12,598 nt of DNA from Eubacteriales bacterium (GTDB taxonomy: Bacteria > Bacillota > Clostridia > Oscillospirales > Acutalibacteraceae): positions 1-12,598 of the forward strand of contig JAUMXP010000033.1 of assembly GCA_030529125.1 (NCBI GenBank), in the 5' to 3' direction. The translations under genes were made by a program, and so were the position numbers. Shown piece by piece: positions 1-6,614 of the stretch. Position 1 is the stretch's first letter; every line of letters begins with the position of its first letter. The notes beneath the pieces are model-generated. The model made no database searches. It was not told where the DNA came from and was given only the letters and a program-made list of their open reading frames with translations.

Positions 1-355
1 TAAGAATTGTTTTCATATCATCTCTATCGTCGTAAGCTTGGAATAAATCGCTTACAGCAGATATTGCAATTATGCCTTTTACTCGTTCATCTTGTCTTGC
101 TGTCATATAAGACATCATACCGCCTCGCGAAACACCAACAATGCATAAATCATTCATATCAACAAAGTCAAATGTATACTCACACAAATCGATTAGTTTT
201 ATTACATCGTTTAAATCAGCACCGCCAAACTGGTCTATCCCAGTTTTGCCATCAGCACCCCTGTACTGCGAAGCTATAACTATACGATTAGTTGCACAGC
301 ATATCTGTGCTGTATCTTCGTCTCTGAGTAATCCTATTTTACTATTGCCAATCAT
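1..355 (-). pseudogene. 5'-truncated S9-like alpha/beta hydrolase remnant (runs off left edge)
   Basis: Reading the minus strand from the first in-frame ATG (355-353) gives 118 codons open to the edge. The peptide carries the hallmarks of prolyl-oligopeptidase-like hydrolases: an ASQYRG strand-turn (residues 28-33), FGGADLNDV (43-51) and a nucleophile elbow GVSRGGMMSY with the candidate catalytic Ser at residue 76. The family normally has a long N-terminal part before this, including an HGG/RGGN-type oxyanion strand. Here the match fades around residues 1-5, upstream reading hits stop codons at 406-401, and the space is occupied by the promoter and start of the plus-strand gene. No Shine-Dalgarno precedes the ATG. 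I infer a 5'-truncated, probably non-functional copy. The alternative is a short real protein from an unrecognised start. The missing C-terminus is only due to the window edge. Confidence 0.6.
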
Positions 356-372
356 AGCACGACCGATTTTTA

Positions 373-401
373 TTGAATTTGCTTTTTGAAAGATGTATAA
401 T
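373..401 (+). promoter_or_regulatory. SigA-type promoter for the DD-peptidase/GH25-like/dockerin gene
   Basis: A TTGAAT -35 box (373-378), a 17-bp spacer and a perfect TATAAT -10 box (396-401) lie 47 bases before the ATG at 449. The element sits just upstream of the point where the minus-strand hydrolase remnant loses its recognisable sequence. Confidence 0.7.
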
Positions 402-448
402 CATTACATAAAAACAAAGTTTGTGTATTGAAAGGAAGAACTGTGAAT

Positions 449-2458
449 ATGAACACTCATTTTCAAAATAAATACTTCAAAAAAGTTATAGCGTTATTTA
501 CTCTGATATTTTTTGTTTTTTCTGCATTCAGTTTCTCTGCTTTTGCTCAGGAGGCTGATACAATTGTGCATTTTGATGACAGCTCGGTAATGACCGATGC
601 GCTCTTACTCTATGATGCAGATACAGAAGAAATCCTGTATTCAAAAAACAGCGAAAAAGTTCGTTCTTTGGCATCTCTGACTAAAATTATGACCTGTATA
701 CTGGCGCTTGAAAACATCAAGGAGCCTCAATCATATATGATAGAGATTACACAAGCGCCTATCGATGATGTATCAGATATAGGTGCTTCAACCGCAGGAT
801 TTGAAAACTATGTGGGAGAAACATTCACAGCGCTTGATATTCTATACGGAATGATGGTTCCGTCAGGCTGTGAAGCAGCTCAGATTCTCGCTTATGAGAT
901 AGGCAAAGATCCCCAGACCTTCACATCTATGATGAACGAAAAAGCTAAGGAACTGGGCTGTGAAAACACAACTTACATCGACGCACATGGTGTTGACGAT
1001 GGTAATACTTCTACAGCATCAGACCTTCTCAAAATCACACAGTACGCACTTAGCTTTGACCTTTTCAGAGAAATAGTTTCAACACAGTACTATCAGGTTG
1101 ATGGTATGGCAGCACCGTTTTTTAACACAAACTACCTTATTGCAGAAGAAAATGACTGTGGATACTACCATAAATATGTCACAGGTATTAAAACAGGCTA
1201 CACAAGTGTTGCTGATAAATGTCTTATCTCATCTGCTACAAAAGGCAACGATGACTTCATTTGTATAGCACTCGGCGGTACATACAGCGCAAATGATAAC
1301 TACATAAACCACGCTATGACCGACACTGCTGCACTTTATGACTGGGCGCTTGATAACTTCACAGAAAACATAGAAGTCGATATAGATAAAAACGTAGTGT
1401 CTGTTGATGTTTCACAGCAAGTAAAACTCAATGCGCAGATAAAAACAAACAGCACTGATGCTGCCCCTGTAGTACAGTGGTTATCATCAGATGAGAATGT
1501 TGCCACAGTAGACCAAAACGGCGTTGTTTACGGTAAGTCACTGGGACAAGCCAAAATTACAGCAAAAACCCAAACAGGCAACTTTGACAAGGTTACGGTT
1601 TCTGTCGGTTTTTATAACGGAATTGATCTTACATCACGTGACGGTGATTACACAAGCGGTAGCAAAGAACAGATAGATTTCAAAAATCTGAAAAATCACG
1701 GCTTTGACTTTGCTATAATCCGTGCTGGCTGGGGCAGCGAAGACTATCCACACCAGAACGATGCACAATTTGTACACAATGTTACTTCAGCAAGCGAAAA
1801 CGATATTCCGTTCTATCTCAGTTTTGTTGCATACGCTCAAAGCGTAGAAGAAGCATACGCAGAGGCTGACTATTTCTTAAGAGAAATGAAAGACTATTTC
1901 CCACAGCAATGTAGTGATGATCTCATTTCTGTTGTGTACAATATGACCTATTCCCCATACTTAACAAACAGCAAAGCCCTCAACACTGAAATTGCTATTG
2001 CATTTGCAAACCAGCTCAAAGAAAACGGCTATGGCACTCTGATTTTTGCAAGCAAAGCAGTATATAACAACCTCGACGTTGAAGTCCTCACCCAAAATAA
2101 CGTAGGCACCTATTACAGATACTATCCATACGTTTCTGATTTCAATAACAAGATCACTCTGCCTGATGGCACAACCCCTGATATCTGGCAATACAGAAGC
2201 GACGGCTACTATCCGCATGCTAGCGAAAACGGTTATGCAAAGTTATGCATAGCATATATGCCAAAAGAACAGTACCACAAGTATGACGTAGACCGTGATG
2301 GTGAAGTTACTGTCCTAGATGCTACTCTGATTCAACGAGTAGTCGCTCATTTAGTTTATATCGAGGGATTTGAAACCTACGGTGATGTAGATGACAACGG
2401 TAAAGTTAACATAATAGACGCAACAATAGTTCAGCGATATCTCGCAAAATACGAATAA
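449..2458 (+). CDS. Secreted D-Ala-D-Ala carboxypeptidase-like / Big_2 / GH25-like / dockerin fusion
   Basis: The chosen start is ATG 449 (669 residues), 10 bases after AAAGGAAG (431-438); the frame stays open to a TTG at 428. A signal peptide (residues 1-33, cleavage likely after AFA) is followed by a peptidase S11 domain of about 40-305. It has the SLTK serine-lysine box (Ser76, Lys79) and KTG box (248-250), but the SxN box reads Ser139-Gly-Cys141. About 309-388 is a Big_2-like Ig domain (VATVDQNGVVYG). About 390-605 resembles GH25 lysozymes (NGIDLTS, FDFAIIRAGWG, DIWQY), but the usual D-x-E pair is Asn498-Met-Thr500. About 611-669 is a dockerin with two calcium loops, DVDRDGEVTVLD and DVDDNGKVNIID. 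By family knowledge S11 enzymes trim or cross-check peptidoglycan stem peptides outside the membrane, and dockerins bind cohesins on scaffoldins. I infer a surface-displayed peptidoglycan-directed protein whose GH25 part may only bind glycan. The usual PBP5 C-terminal domain and membrane anchor are absent. Confidence 0.88.
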   Translation: MNTHFQNKYFKKVIALFTLIFFVFSAFSFSAFAQEADTIVHFDDSSVMTDALLLYDADTEEILYSKNSEKVRSLASLTKIMTCILALENIKEPQSYMIEITQAPIDDVSDIGASTAGFENYVGETFTALDILYGMMVPSGCEAAQILAYEIGKDPQTFTSMMNEKAKELGCENTTYIDAHGVDDGNTSTASDLLKITQYALSFDLFREIVSTQYYQVDGMAAPFFNTNYLIAEENDCGYYHKYVTGIKTGYTSVADKCLISSATKGNDDFICIALGGTYSANDNYINHAMTDTAALYDWALDNFTENIEVDIDKNVVSVDVSQQVKLNAQIKTNSTDAAPVVQWLSSDENVATVDQNGVVYGKSLGQAKITAKTQTGNFDKVTVSVGFYNGIDLTSRDGDYTSGSKEQIDFKNLKNHGFDFAIIRAGWGSEDYPHQNDAQFVHNVTSASENDIPFYLSFVAYAQSVEEAYAEADYFLREMKDYFPQQCSDDLISVVYNMTYSPYLTNSKALNTEIAIAFANQLKENGYGTLIFASKAVYNNLDVEVLTQNNVGTYYRYYPYVSDFNNKITLPDGTTPDIWQYRSDGYYPHASENGYAKLCIAYMPKEQYHKYDVDRDGEVTVLDATLIQRVVAHLVYIEGFETYGDVDDNGKVNIIDATIVQRYLAKYE

Positions 2459-2463
2459 TAATT

Positions 2464-2497
2464 AAAGCACCTGTGCAAAAACTGCAGGTGCTTTTTT
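2464..2497 (+). terminator. Intrinsic terminator after the dockerin-bearing carboxypeptidase gene
   Basis: AAAGCACCTG (2464-2473) pairs perfectly with CAGGTGCTTT (2485-2494) around an 11-base loop, and a run of T follows to 2497. It begins 5 bases after the stop codon. Confidence 0.9.
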
Positions 2498-2522
2498 ACA
2501 CTTACGATTACTTTATTATAAT
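2495..2522 (+). promoter_or_regulatory. Candidate distal promoter for the CotH gene
   Basis: TTTACA (2495-2500) and a perfect TATAAT (2517-2522) are 16 bp apart. The -35 box overlaps the T-tract of the preceding terminator. It would give a leader of about 165 bases. No riboswitch fold is recognised in that leader. Confidence 0.5.
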
Positions 2523-2570
2523 GATATATCAAATATCTTTCCCAAAAGCAGTAAAAACCACTATTATCTA

Positions 2571-2599
2571 TTGCATAGCAGCAAACTCTATGCTAATAT
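2571..2599 (+). promoter_or_regulatory. Candidate proximal promoter for the CotH gene
   Basis: TTGCAT (2571-2576), 17 bp, and TAATAT (2594-2599) preceded by the extended -10 dinucleotide (TGC at 2591-2593). The boxes match consensus less well than the distal candidate, but the extended -10 could compensate. It would leave a leader of about 88 bases. Confidence 0.35.
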
Positions 2600-2693
2600 A
2601 AAGATACGACACAAGTTGATAACGACCGAATATATGCTGTTTTTTATACGCTGACTATGGTTGATACATTTTATAATTGAGGGAGGAATCTCC

Positions 2694-4190
2694 ATGAAAA
2701 AAGCAATGTCATTTTTACTTATAGTTTTGGTGCTTGTAAGTATAAGCTTGTCAGGTTTATCAGCAACTGCAGCTGAGCTTGATAATACGGCTTTAGCTTC
2801 TGACGAAAACAACAACGCTGAAACTATTATAGTACCTCAGATACGCGTTACAACCGCCAATGGTAACGGCACTACACTGCAAAAAGCAGATGATTATGTT
2901 GATGCAACTATTACTATCACCGATACAGACTCAACTGTATTAACTGATAGCATTAAGTTCAAAGTGCGTGGCAACAGCACTGCACAACCTAACATTACAA
3001 AAAAAGCCTTTACCATTAAGTTTGATTCAAAGAAAGATGTTCTCAATATGGGTAAAGCTAAAAAATGGTCTTTGCTGGCTAACACCTTTGACCCTACACT
3101 TATGCGTAACTATATTGCGTTTGATTTTGCACAGAATATGGGTCTTGAATTTACTTCACAGCAACGCATTGTTGAGCTTTATTTAGACGATAGCTACCGA
3201 GGCTGTTATGTACTCACAGAGCCGGTTGAAGAAGGCTCTACAAGAGTGGATATTGATATTGACAGCAACGACGGTATGAAGGATTTTCTTGTTGAATTAG
3301 AAAAGGATCGTTTTGAATCCGATGTTTCTTATTTTACTACGAGTAATATCAGATTTGCTGTCAAAGAACCTGAAGAACCTAACGATGAACAGCTTACATA
3401 CATATTTACTACAATGGACGACATAATGAACGTCATCAAAGAAGGTAATCAGGAAGAAATATCAAAGAGAATCGACGTTCCATCGTTTACACGTTATTAC
3501 TTGCTCAACGAGTTATTCAAAACCTTGGACTTCGATTATAGTTCAGTATTCTTCTACTACAAAGATGGTGTTCTCTACAGCGGTCCTGCGTGGGACTATG
3601 ACCTAGCTGCAGGAAACGCAAACCCTTCAAGCTCTCAAGTAAGCAAAGCTTCTGCTAATCCTGAGGGGCTATATGCCACTGACTGCAATATATATAAATA
3701 TCTTTGCTCTTACGATTGGTTTAATGATGAAATCCGTTCAACATATCTGCAGTATTATGATTACATCAACAACATCACCGCAGATGGAGGGTTGATAGAT
3801 AATTTGCTAGAAACATACGGAATTGTTTTTGAACGCAATTTCAGTGATGCCGGTTGGAGTCCATCACAATGGTGGGTATACGAACAGTTAAAGCCTCTTA
3901 GCACATATTCAGATAATGTCAAGTATTTAAGCGAGTGGTTGCATACTCGCAATATTTGGTTAAGCAGATACTACAATCTCTTTGACGAAGAGTATTTGCT
4001 CGGTGATATCGACGAAGATGGAGGCATAACCGTAGTAGATGCTACATATATTCAAAGACACATAGCGAAAACGACAATATTGACACCGTCACAATTAGAC
4101 AGAGCGGACACCAGCAAAGATGGTGAAGTTTCCGTTATAGACGCTACCACTATTCAGAGGGTAGTAGCAAAAATTACACCTGAACTGTAA
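2694..4190 (+). CDS. Secreted CotH-family kinase with C-terminal dockerin
   Basis: The start is ATG 2694 (498 residues), 7 bases after GGGAGG (2681-2686); the upstream TTG 2661 has no such site. A signal peptide (about 1-27, ending SATAA) precedes a CotH domain of about 45-430. It shows the KVRGNST turn (Arg92), the KKAFTIKF strand typical of the lysine region, and GPAWDYDLAAGN with Asp301 and Asp303 as likely metal ligands. By family knowledge, CotH proteins are atypical protein kinases; Bacillus CotH phosphorylates spore-coat proteins. Residues about 436-498 form a dockerin with two loops, DIDEDGGITVVD and DTSKDGEVSVID, each followed by ATxIQR. I infer an extracellular kinase docked on a cohesin scaffold next to carbohydrate or peptidoglycan enzymes. 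CotH-dockerin proteins are known from cellulosome-type systems, but the substrate here cannot be read from sequence. The gene has its own promoter region and terminator. Confidence 0.88.
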   Translation: MKKAMSFLLIVLVLVSISLSGLSATAAELDNTALASDENNNAETIIVPQIRVTTANGNGTTLQKADDYVDATITITDTDSTVLTDSIKFKVRGNSTAQPNITKKAFTIKFDSKKDVLNMGKAKKWSLLANTFDPTLMRNYIAFDFAQNMGLEFTSQQRIVELYLDDSYRGCYVLTEPVEEGSTRVDIDIDSNDGMKDFLVELEKDRFESDVSYFTTSNIRFAVKEPEEPNDEQLTYIFTTMDDIMNVIKEGNQEEISKRIDVPSFTRYYLLNELFKTLDFDYSSVFFYYKDGVLYSGPAWDYDLAAGNANPSSSQVSKASANPEGLYATDCNIYKYLCSYDWFNDEIRSTYLQYYDYINNITADGGLIDNLLETYGIVFERNFSDAGWSPSQWWVYEQLKPLSTYSDNVKYLSEWLHTRNIWLSRYYNLFDEEYLLGDIDEDGGITVVDATYIQRHIAKTTILTPSQLDRADTSKDGEVSVIDATTIQRVVAKITPEL

Positions 4191-4227
4191 TTTTTATTAG
4201 CTTACACAAACATAAATAATTAATAAC

Positions 4228-4275
4228 AATCCCTGTAATCAGAGCTTAAAACTCTTTTTACAGGGATTATTATTT
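4228..4275 (+). terminator. Probable intrinsic terminator after the CotH gene
   Basis: AATCCCTGTAA (4228-4238) pairs with TTACAGGGATT (4258-4268); the loop can form a second small stem (AGAG/CTCT). The following ATTATTTT is only a modest U-tract. Confidence 0.7.
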
Positions 4276-4410
4276 TATAAAAATGCTCGAAAACGGCTTT
4301 GTTATGCGAAAAATAAAGGAGTAAAGCATTGTATCAATACTCTTTTAGGCGCCCTGAAATCTGAGATTTTGGGGAGAGGAGGAGCGACGGTCAGGTCAGG
4401 CGACATTTTT
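4269..4410. other. Intergenic segment without a recognised gene
   Basis: This stretch separates the CotH terminator from the tRNA-Trp terminator. It contains an imperfect inverted repeat, CCC-tg-AAATC (4352-4361) against GATTT-t-GGG (4365-4373), next to a GGCGCC palindrome (4348-4353), then a purine-rich GGGGAGAGGAGGAGCGAC run and a short GGTCAGGTCAGG duplication (about 4389-4400). A 60-codon minus-strand frame crosses it, but it also covers the tRNA and is not credible. I see no integrase, att repeat or RNA fold that I recognise. Confidence 0.4.
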
Positions 4411-4448
4411 AAATAAAAATCGTCGCAGACCTGTGTAGTCAGCGACGA
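4411..4448 (-). terminator. Intrinsic terminator of tRNA-Trp
   Basis: On the minus strand TCGTCGC (4448-4442) pairs with GCGACGA (4426-4420) around a 15-base loop and is followed by TTTTTATTT. It starts 3 bases past the encoded CCA, so the tRNA is transcribed alone. Confidence 0.8.
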
Positions 4449-4451
4449 CGA

Positions 4452-4527
4452 TGGCAGGGGCAGAAGGACTCGAACCCTCGGCACGTGGTTTTGGAGACCA
4501 CTGCTCTACCAACTGAGCTATACCCCT
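4452..4527 (-). tRNA. tRNA-Trp (anticodon CCA)
   Basis: The minus strand folds into a complete 76-base cloverleaf. The acceptor is AGGGGTA/TGCCCCT, the D arm is GCTC-AGTTGGTA-GAGC, and the anticodon stem GTGGT/ACCAC encloses loop CTCCAAA, giving anticodon CCA. The T arm is GAGGG-TTCGAGT-CCTTC. The discriminator is G, as in bacterial tRNA-Trp, and the 3' CCA is encoded. Confidence 0.97.
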
Positions 4528-4550
4528 AGATATTTTCTTCAACGCAAGTT

Positions 4551-4579
4551 ATTGTACCATTTATATTCTCTAATGTCAA
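4551..4579 (-). promoter_or_regulatory. Strong promoter of tRNA-Trp
   Basis: On the minus strand a perfect TTGACA (4579-4574), 17-bp spacer and TACAAT (4556-4551), with an extended TGG before the -10, lie 23 bases upstream of the tRNA 5' end. This is the closest to consensus of the promoters seen here, as expected for a stable RNA. Confidence 0.85.
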
Positions 4580-4603
4580 GATTGTTTTTTATACTTGCAT
4601 AAT

Positions 4604-4637
4604 AAAACCGCCCAAGCGTTTGTACTTAGGCGGTTTT
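4604..4637 (-). terminator. Terminator of the zinc-ribbon membrane protein gene
   Basis: AAAACCGCC (4604-4612) pairs with GGCGGTTTT (4629-4637), and the stem continues with one mismatch (CAAG/CTTA). On the minus strand it follows the stop codon of the 4668-5732 gene by about 30 bases and ends in TTTTATT. It separates that gene from the tRNA promoter. Confidence 0.8.
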
Positions 4638-4667
4638 CTTGGATTATTTGTACTTAATCAGCGTTTA

Positions 4668-5732
4668 TTAGTCCTTGAATGGATCGTAAATGATCATTGC
4701 AGCACTGAGTGGAACTGTAACAAGTAACCAATTGAACATGTATAGTACGCTTTCATCCTCGATGATTGTGAAGAATACCATAATAAACTGCATAACAACT
4801 AAGCCTGCAGCACCGATGAACTTGAGAAGTCCTGCTAATTTCTTCATATTAGCGTTAAACATTGTGAGGAAGAAAGCAGCAGCAATAGCGCCATAGCACA
4901 AGAGGTTGCTGGCATTTACTAAGTTATGGAAAACAACATATGCATCTGATATGTAGAAATAACCGCCAGTAAACTCAAAGCAACACAAGAATGCAAACGT
5001 TGCAAAAGCCGCACCCATGAGGATTTTTGCCATTAATTCTTTTTTGCTGAAAACAAATGCTAAAATGATACCTGCAAATGCAACCTGCTGGAGTAAGAAG
5101 TCAAGCAGCACGTATCCTGCACTATCTTCAAAGTTGATCATGCATAAAACAAACGCTGCAAGAGCTGAAGAAGCAAGTAAAATCGCTGTGATGAGCTCAT
5201 AGCCAAAGAGCTTGACATCAGAGAAAAGGCCAGCGAATGGTGCTGAACCACCTTTGAACAGATTAGCCTTAGGAGCACGTGGCTGCTGATATGCCTGCTG
5301 TGGATAAGATGGCTGAGCATACGCTTGCTGTGGCTGTGCATATGTAGGCTGTGGAGCCGGAGCTGCGTATGCTGGCTGAGCTGCTGGCTGTGGAGCCGGA
5401 GCAAAAGACTGTGACATCTTGTAGAACTCGCCGATAGCATAAGTGTTGCCTACGATAGGGCTTGCACCGCGGAATGAACCACCATCGTCAATGCGCATGT
5501 ATGATACAGTAGCAGGAACAGTAAGAAAGTCGTTCTGTGAAGCAGAAACAACACCGCCACAGTGCTGACATCTGAACATTACTCTGTACTCGCCACCGTC
5601 AACTGAGTCTTTGAGTGCCCAGTTCGGAAACGCGCTTCCGCACAGTGGACAAACCTGGAAGTTGTCGTTAATGAAGTTTTGTGGAATGCTTTGTTCAAAG
5701 CTTTCACGACGTCTGAAACCATTAGGATCCAT
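4668..5732 (-). CDS. Zinc-ribbon protein with Pro/Ala/Gln linker and six predicted membrane segments
   Basis: This 354-residue protein is not one I can name. It has three parts. The N-terminus holds two CxxC knuckles (Cys28/Cys31 in CPLCG and Cys55/Cys58 in CQHCGG), which should bind one zinc as a zinc ribbon. Residues about 108-155 are low-complexity and rich in Pro, Ala, Gln and Tyr (repeats such as QPAYA, QPTYA, QQAYA), a likely flexible spacer. Residues about 180-348 contain roughly six hydrophobic helices (181-199, 207-229, 236-252, 272-292, 302-323, 330-348). The start is ATG 5732, 8 bases after AAGGGGG. No signal peptide is seen, so the ribbon is probably cytoplasmic. The gene stands alone, divergent from the 5907 gene, with its own promoter and terminator. 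The role is unknown; a sensor or assembly function is only a guess. Confidence 0.8.
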   Translation of the reverse strand: MDPNGFRRRESFEQSIPQNFINDNFQVCPLCGSAFPNWALKDSVDGGEYRVMFRCQHCGGVVSASQNDFLTVPATVSYMRIDDGGSFRGASPIVGNTYAIGEFYKMSQSFAPAPQPAAQPAYAAPAPQPTYAQPQQAYAQPSYPQQAYQQPRAPKANLFKGGSAPFAGLFSDVKLFGYELITAILLASSALAAFVLCMINFEDSAGYVLLDFLLQQVAFAGIILAFVFSKKELMAKILMGAAFATFAFLCCFEFTGGYFYISDAYVVFHNLVNASNLLCYGAIAAAFFLTMFNANMKKLAGLLKFIGAAGLVVMQFIMVFFTIIEDESVLYMFNWLLVTVPLSAAMIIYDPFKD

Positions 5733-5764
5733 GTGGATTTCCCCCTTTTAATAATGATACATTA

Positions 5765-5793
5765 AGTGTAGCACACGTTAGTGCTGATTTCAA
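5765..5793 (-). promoter_or_regulatory. Promoter of the zinc-ribbon membrane protein gene
   Basis: On the minus strand TTGAAA (5793-5788), 17 bp and TACACT (5770-5765), with an extended TGC before the -10 box, lie 32 bases upstream of the ATG at 5732. Confidence 0.7.
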
Positions 5794-5847
5794 GAATAAA
5801 TTTAGTATTAGTGATACGAAGTTGAATGTTCATCATGTATATTTATA

Positions 5848-5876
5848 TTGCGCGCTCTATTACGGTATGATATAAT
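5848..5876 (+). promoter_or_regulatory. Promoter of the permease-like gene
   Basis: TTGCGC (5848-5853), a 17-bp spacer and a perfect TATAAT (5871-5876) with an extended TGA at 5868-5870. It lies 30 bases before ATG 5907 and is divergent from the promoter at 5765-5793. Confidence 0.7.
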
Positions 5877-5906
5877 AAACTTACTAAACATTTAGGAGGT
5901 TAATAT

Positions 5907-6449
5907 ATGGAAACATCTTATTTTTCAGTAATAGGAGAAGGTGCACTGAACACCCTGTTGATTGTTATTTTGTCTTCTATACTCCCTGTCGGCTTGGGCA
6001 TACTCTTCACAGTTTTGTCTTCTAAAAGCAAAACAGCTCAGAAGGTCTTTTCCTGGGTCAGCCTGCCGTTTGAATGTTTGTGTCCTGTTGTTTTACTACC
6101 TATATTTTATTTCACCGTAACGCGTTATACTAATATCTATATGACTCCATTGACAGCAGTTGTTATTGCTCTGACTTTCTGCTTTATCGGATATATGCCG
6201 TCTAGATATGTGGACACATACTCACTGAAGAAAAACATCATATACAATATGTTCGGTCTATACCGCAACATCTTCATGTGGAGTTTCTGTGCATCGATTA
6301 TAGGCTGTATGGATCTGTTGCAATCTGCACAAGTCGTTATGTCTAGAACATACTACGCTGAGTGGTATTTTGTTCCATTTGCTTTTGCTTTCGCTGTTCT
6401 GGCAGCCATCGAAATCCCAAGAAAAATCATCAAACAAAAAATGAAATAA
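5907..6449 (+). CDS. Short amino-acid ABC permease-like membrane protein lacking the EAA loop
   Basis: The ATG lies 7 bases after a perfect AGGAGG (5894-5899) and gives 180 residues. About five hydrophobic helices are visible (15-38, 52-72, 80-98, 122-140, 152-170). The opening GALNTLLIVILSSILPVGLG and the later IIGCMDLLQSAQVVMSRTYY follow the pattern of HisM/GlnP-type permeases (N-TL start; IGV-DLL-AAQ near the end). In those proteins an EAA-x3-G loop, which docks on the ATPase, lies between the middle helices. Here that segment is shortened to SLKKNIIYNMFGLYRNIF with no such motif. No binding protein or ATPase gene is nearby, and a promoter and terminator bracket this gene alone. I infer a permease relative that may no longer couple to an ABC ATPase; assignment to the family is by pattern only. 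Confidence 0.7.
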   Translation: METSYFSVIGEGALNTLLIVILSSILPVGLGILFTVLSSKSKTAQKVFSWVSLPFECLCPVVLLPIFYFTVTRYTNIYMTPLTAVVIALTFCFIGYMPSRYVDTYSLKKNIIYNMFGLYRNIFMWSFCASIIGCMDLLQSAQVVMSRTYYAEWYFVPFAFAFAVLAAIEIPRKIIKQKMK

Positions 6450-6461
6450 TACATACATTTG

Positions 6462-6488
6462 AGCGCTCACATTTGTGGGCGCTTTTTT
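6462..6488 (+). terminator. Intrinsic terminator after the permease-like gene
   Basis: AGCGCTCA (6462-6469) pairs with TGGGCGCT (6476-6483), including a T-G wobble, and TTTTTT follows. It begins 12 bases past the stop codon. Confidence 0.88.
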
Positions 6489-6534
6489 CATAAAAAAGCA
6501 GACTTTTCCATTGTCGTTTTGTGTAGTTTTATGT

Positions 6535-6563
6535 TTGACTATGTTTTTTCGTTATAGTATAAT
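6535..6563 (+). promoter_or_regulatory. Promoter of the large activase gene
   Basis: TTGACT (6535-6540), a 17-bp spacer and a perfect TATAAT (6558-6563). The predicted transcript would carry a leader of about 70-95 bases, depending on the start codon used. Confidence 0.8.
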
Positions 6564-6614
6564 TTATAGTGGATAAATTTTGAGAACACATATTATTTAT
6601 ATACAGTTATTTAG

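Noticed and set aside
7..389. Two plus-strand open frames at the left end
   Set aside because: They are antisense to the hydrolase remnant, whose minus-strand reading gives clear family motifs; the plus-strand peptides are low-quality and lack start signals.
428..448. TTG 428 as start of the carboxypeptidase gene
   Set aside because: The Shine-Dalgarno (431-438) lies downstream of it, and the signal peptide begins naturally at ATG 449.
2672..2677. TATAAT just before the CotH ribosome binding site
   Set aside because: A transcript starting about 7 bases later would begin within the Shine-Dalgarno, so it cannot be the working -10 box; better placed promoters exist upstream.
4389..4462. Possible integrative element attachment site at the tRNA-Trp 3' end
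   Set aside because: No direct repeat of the tRNA 3' end, integrase or cargo genes are present; the hairpin there is adequately explained as the tRNA terminator.
4302..4484. 60-codon minus-strand open frame
   Set aside because: It overlaps the 3' half of tRNA-Trp and its terminator, has no ribosome binding site, and its sequence shows no protein family features.
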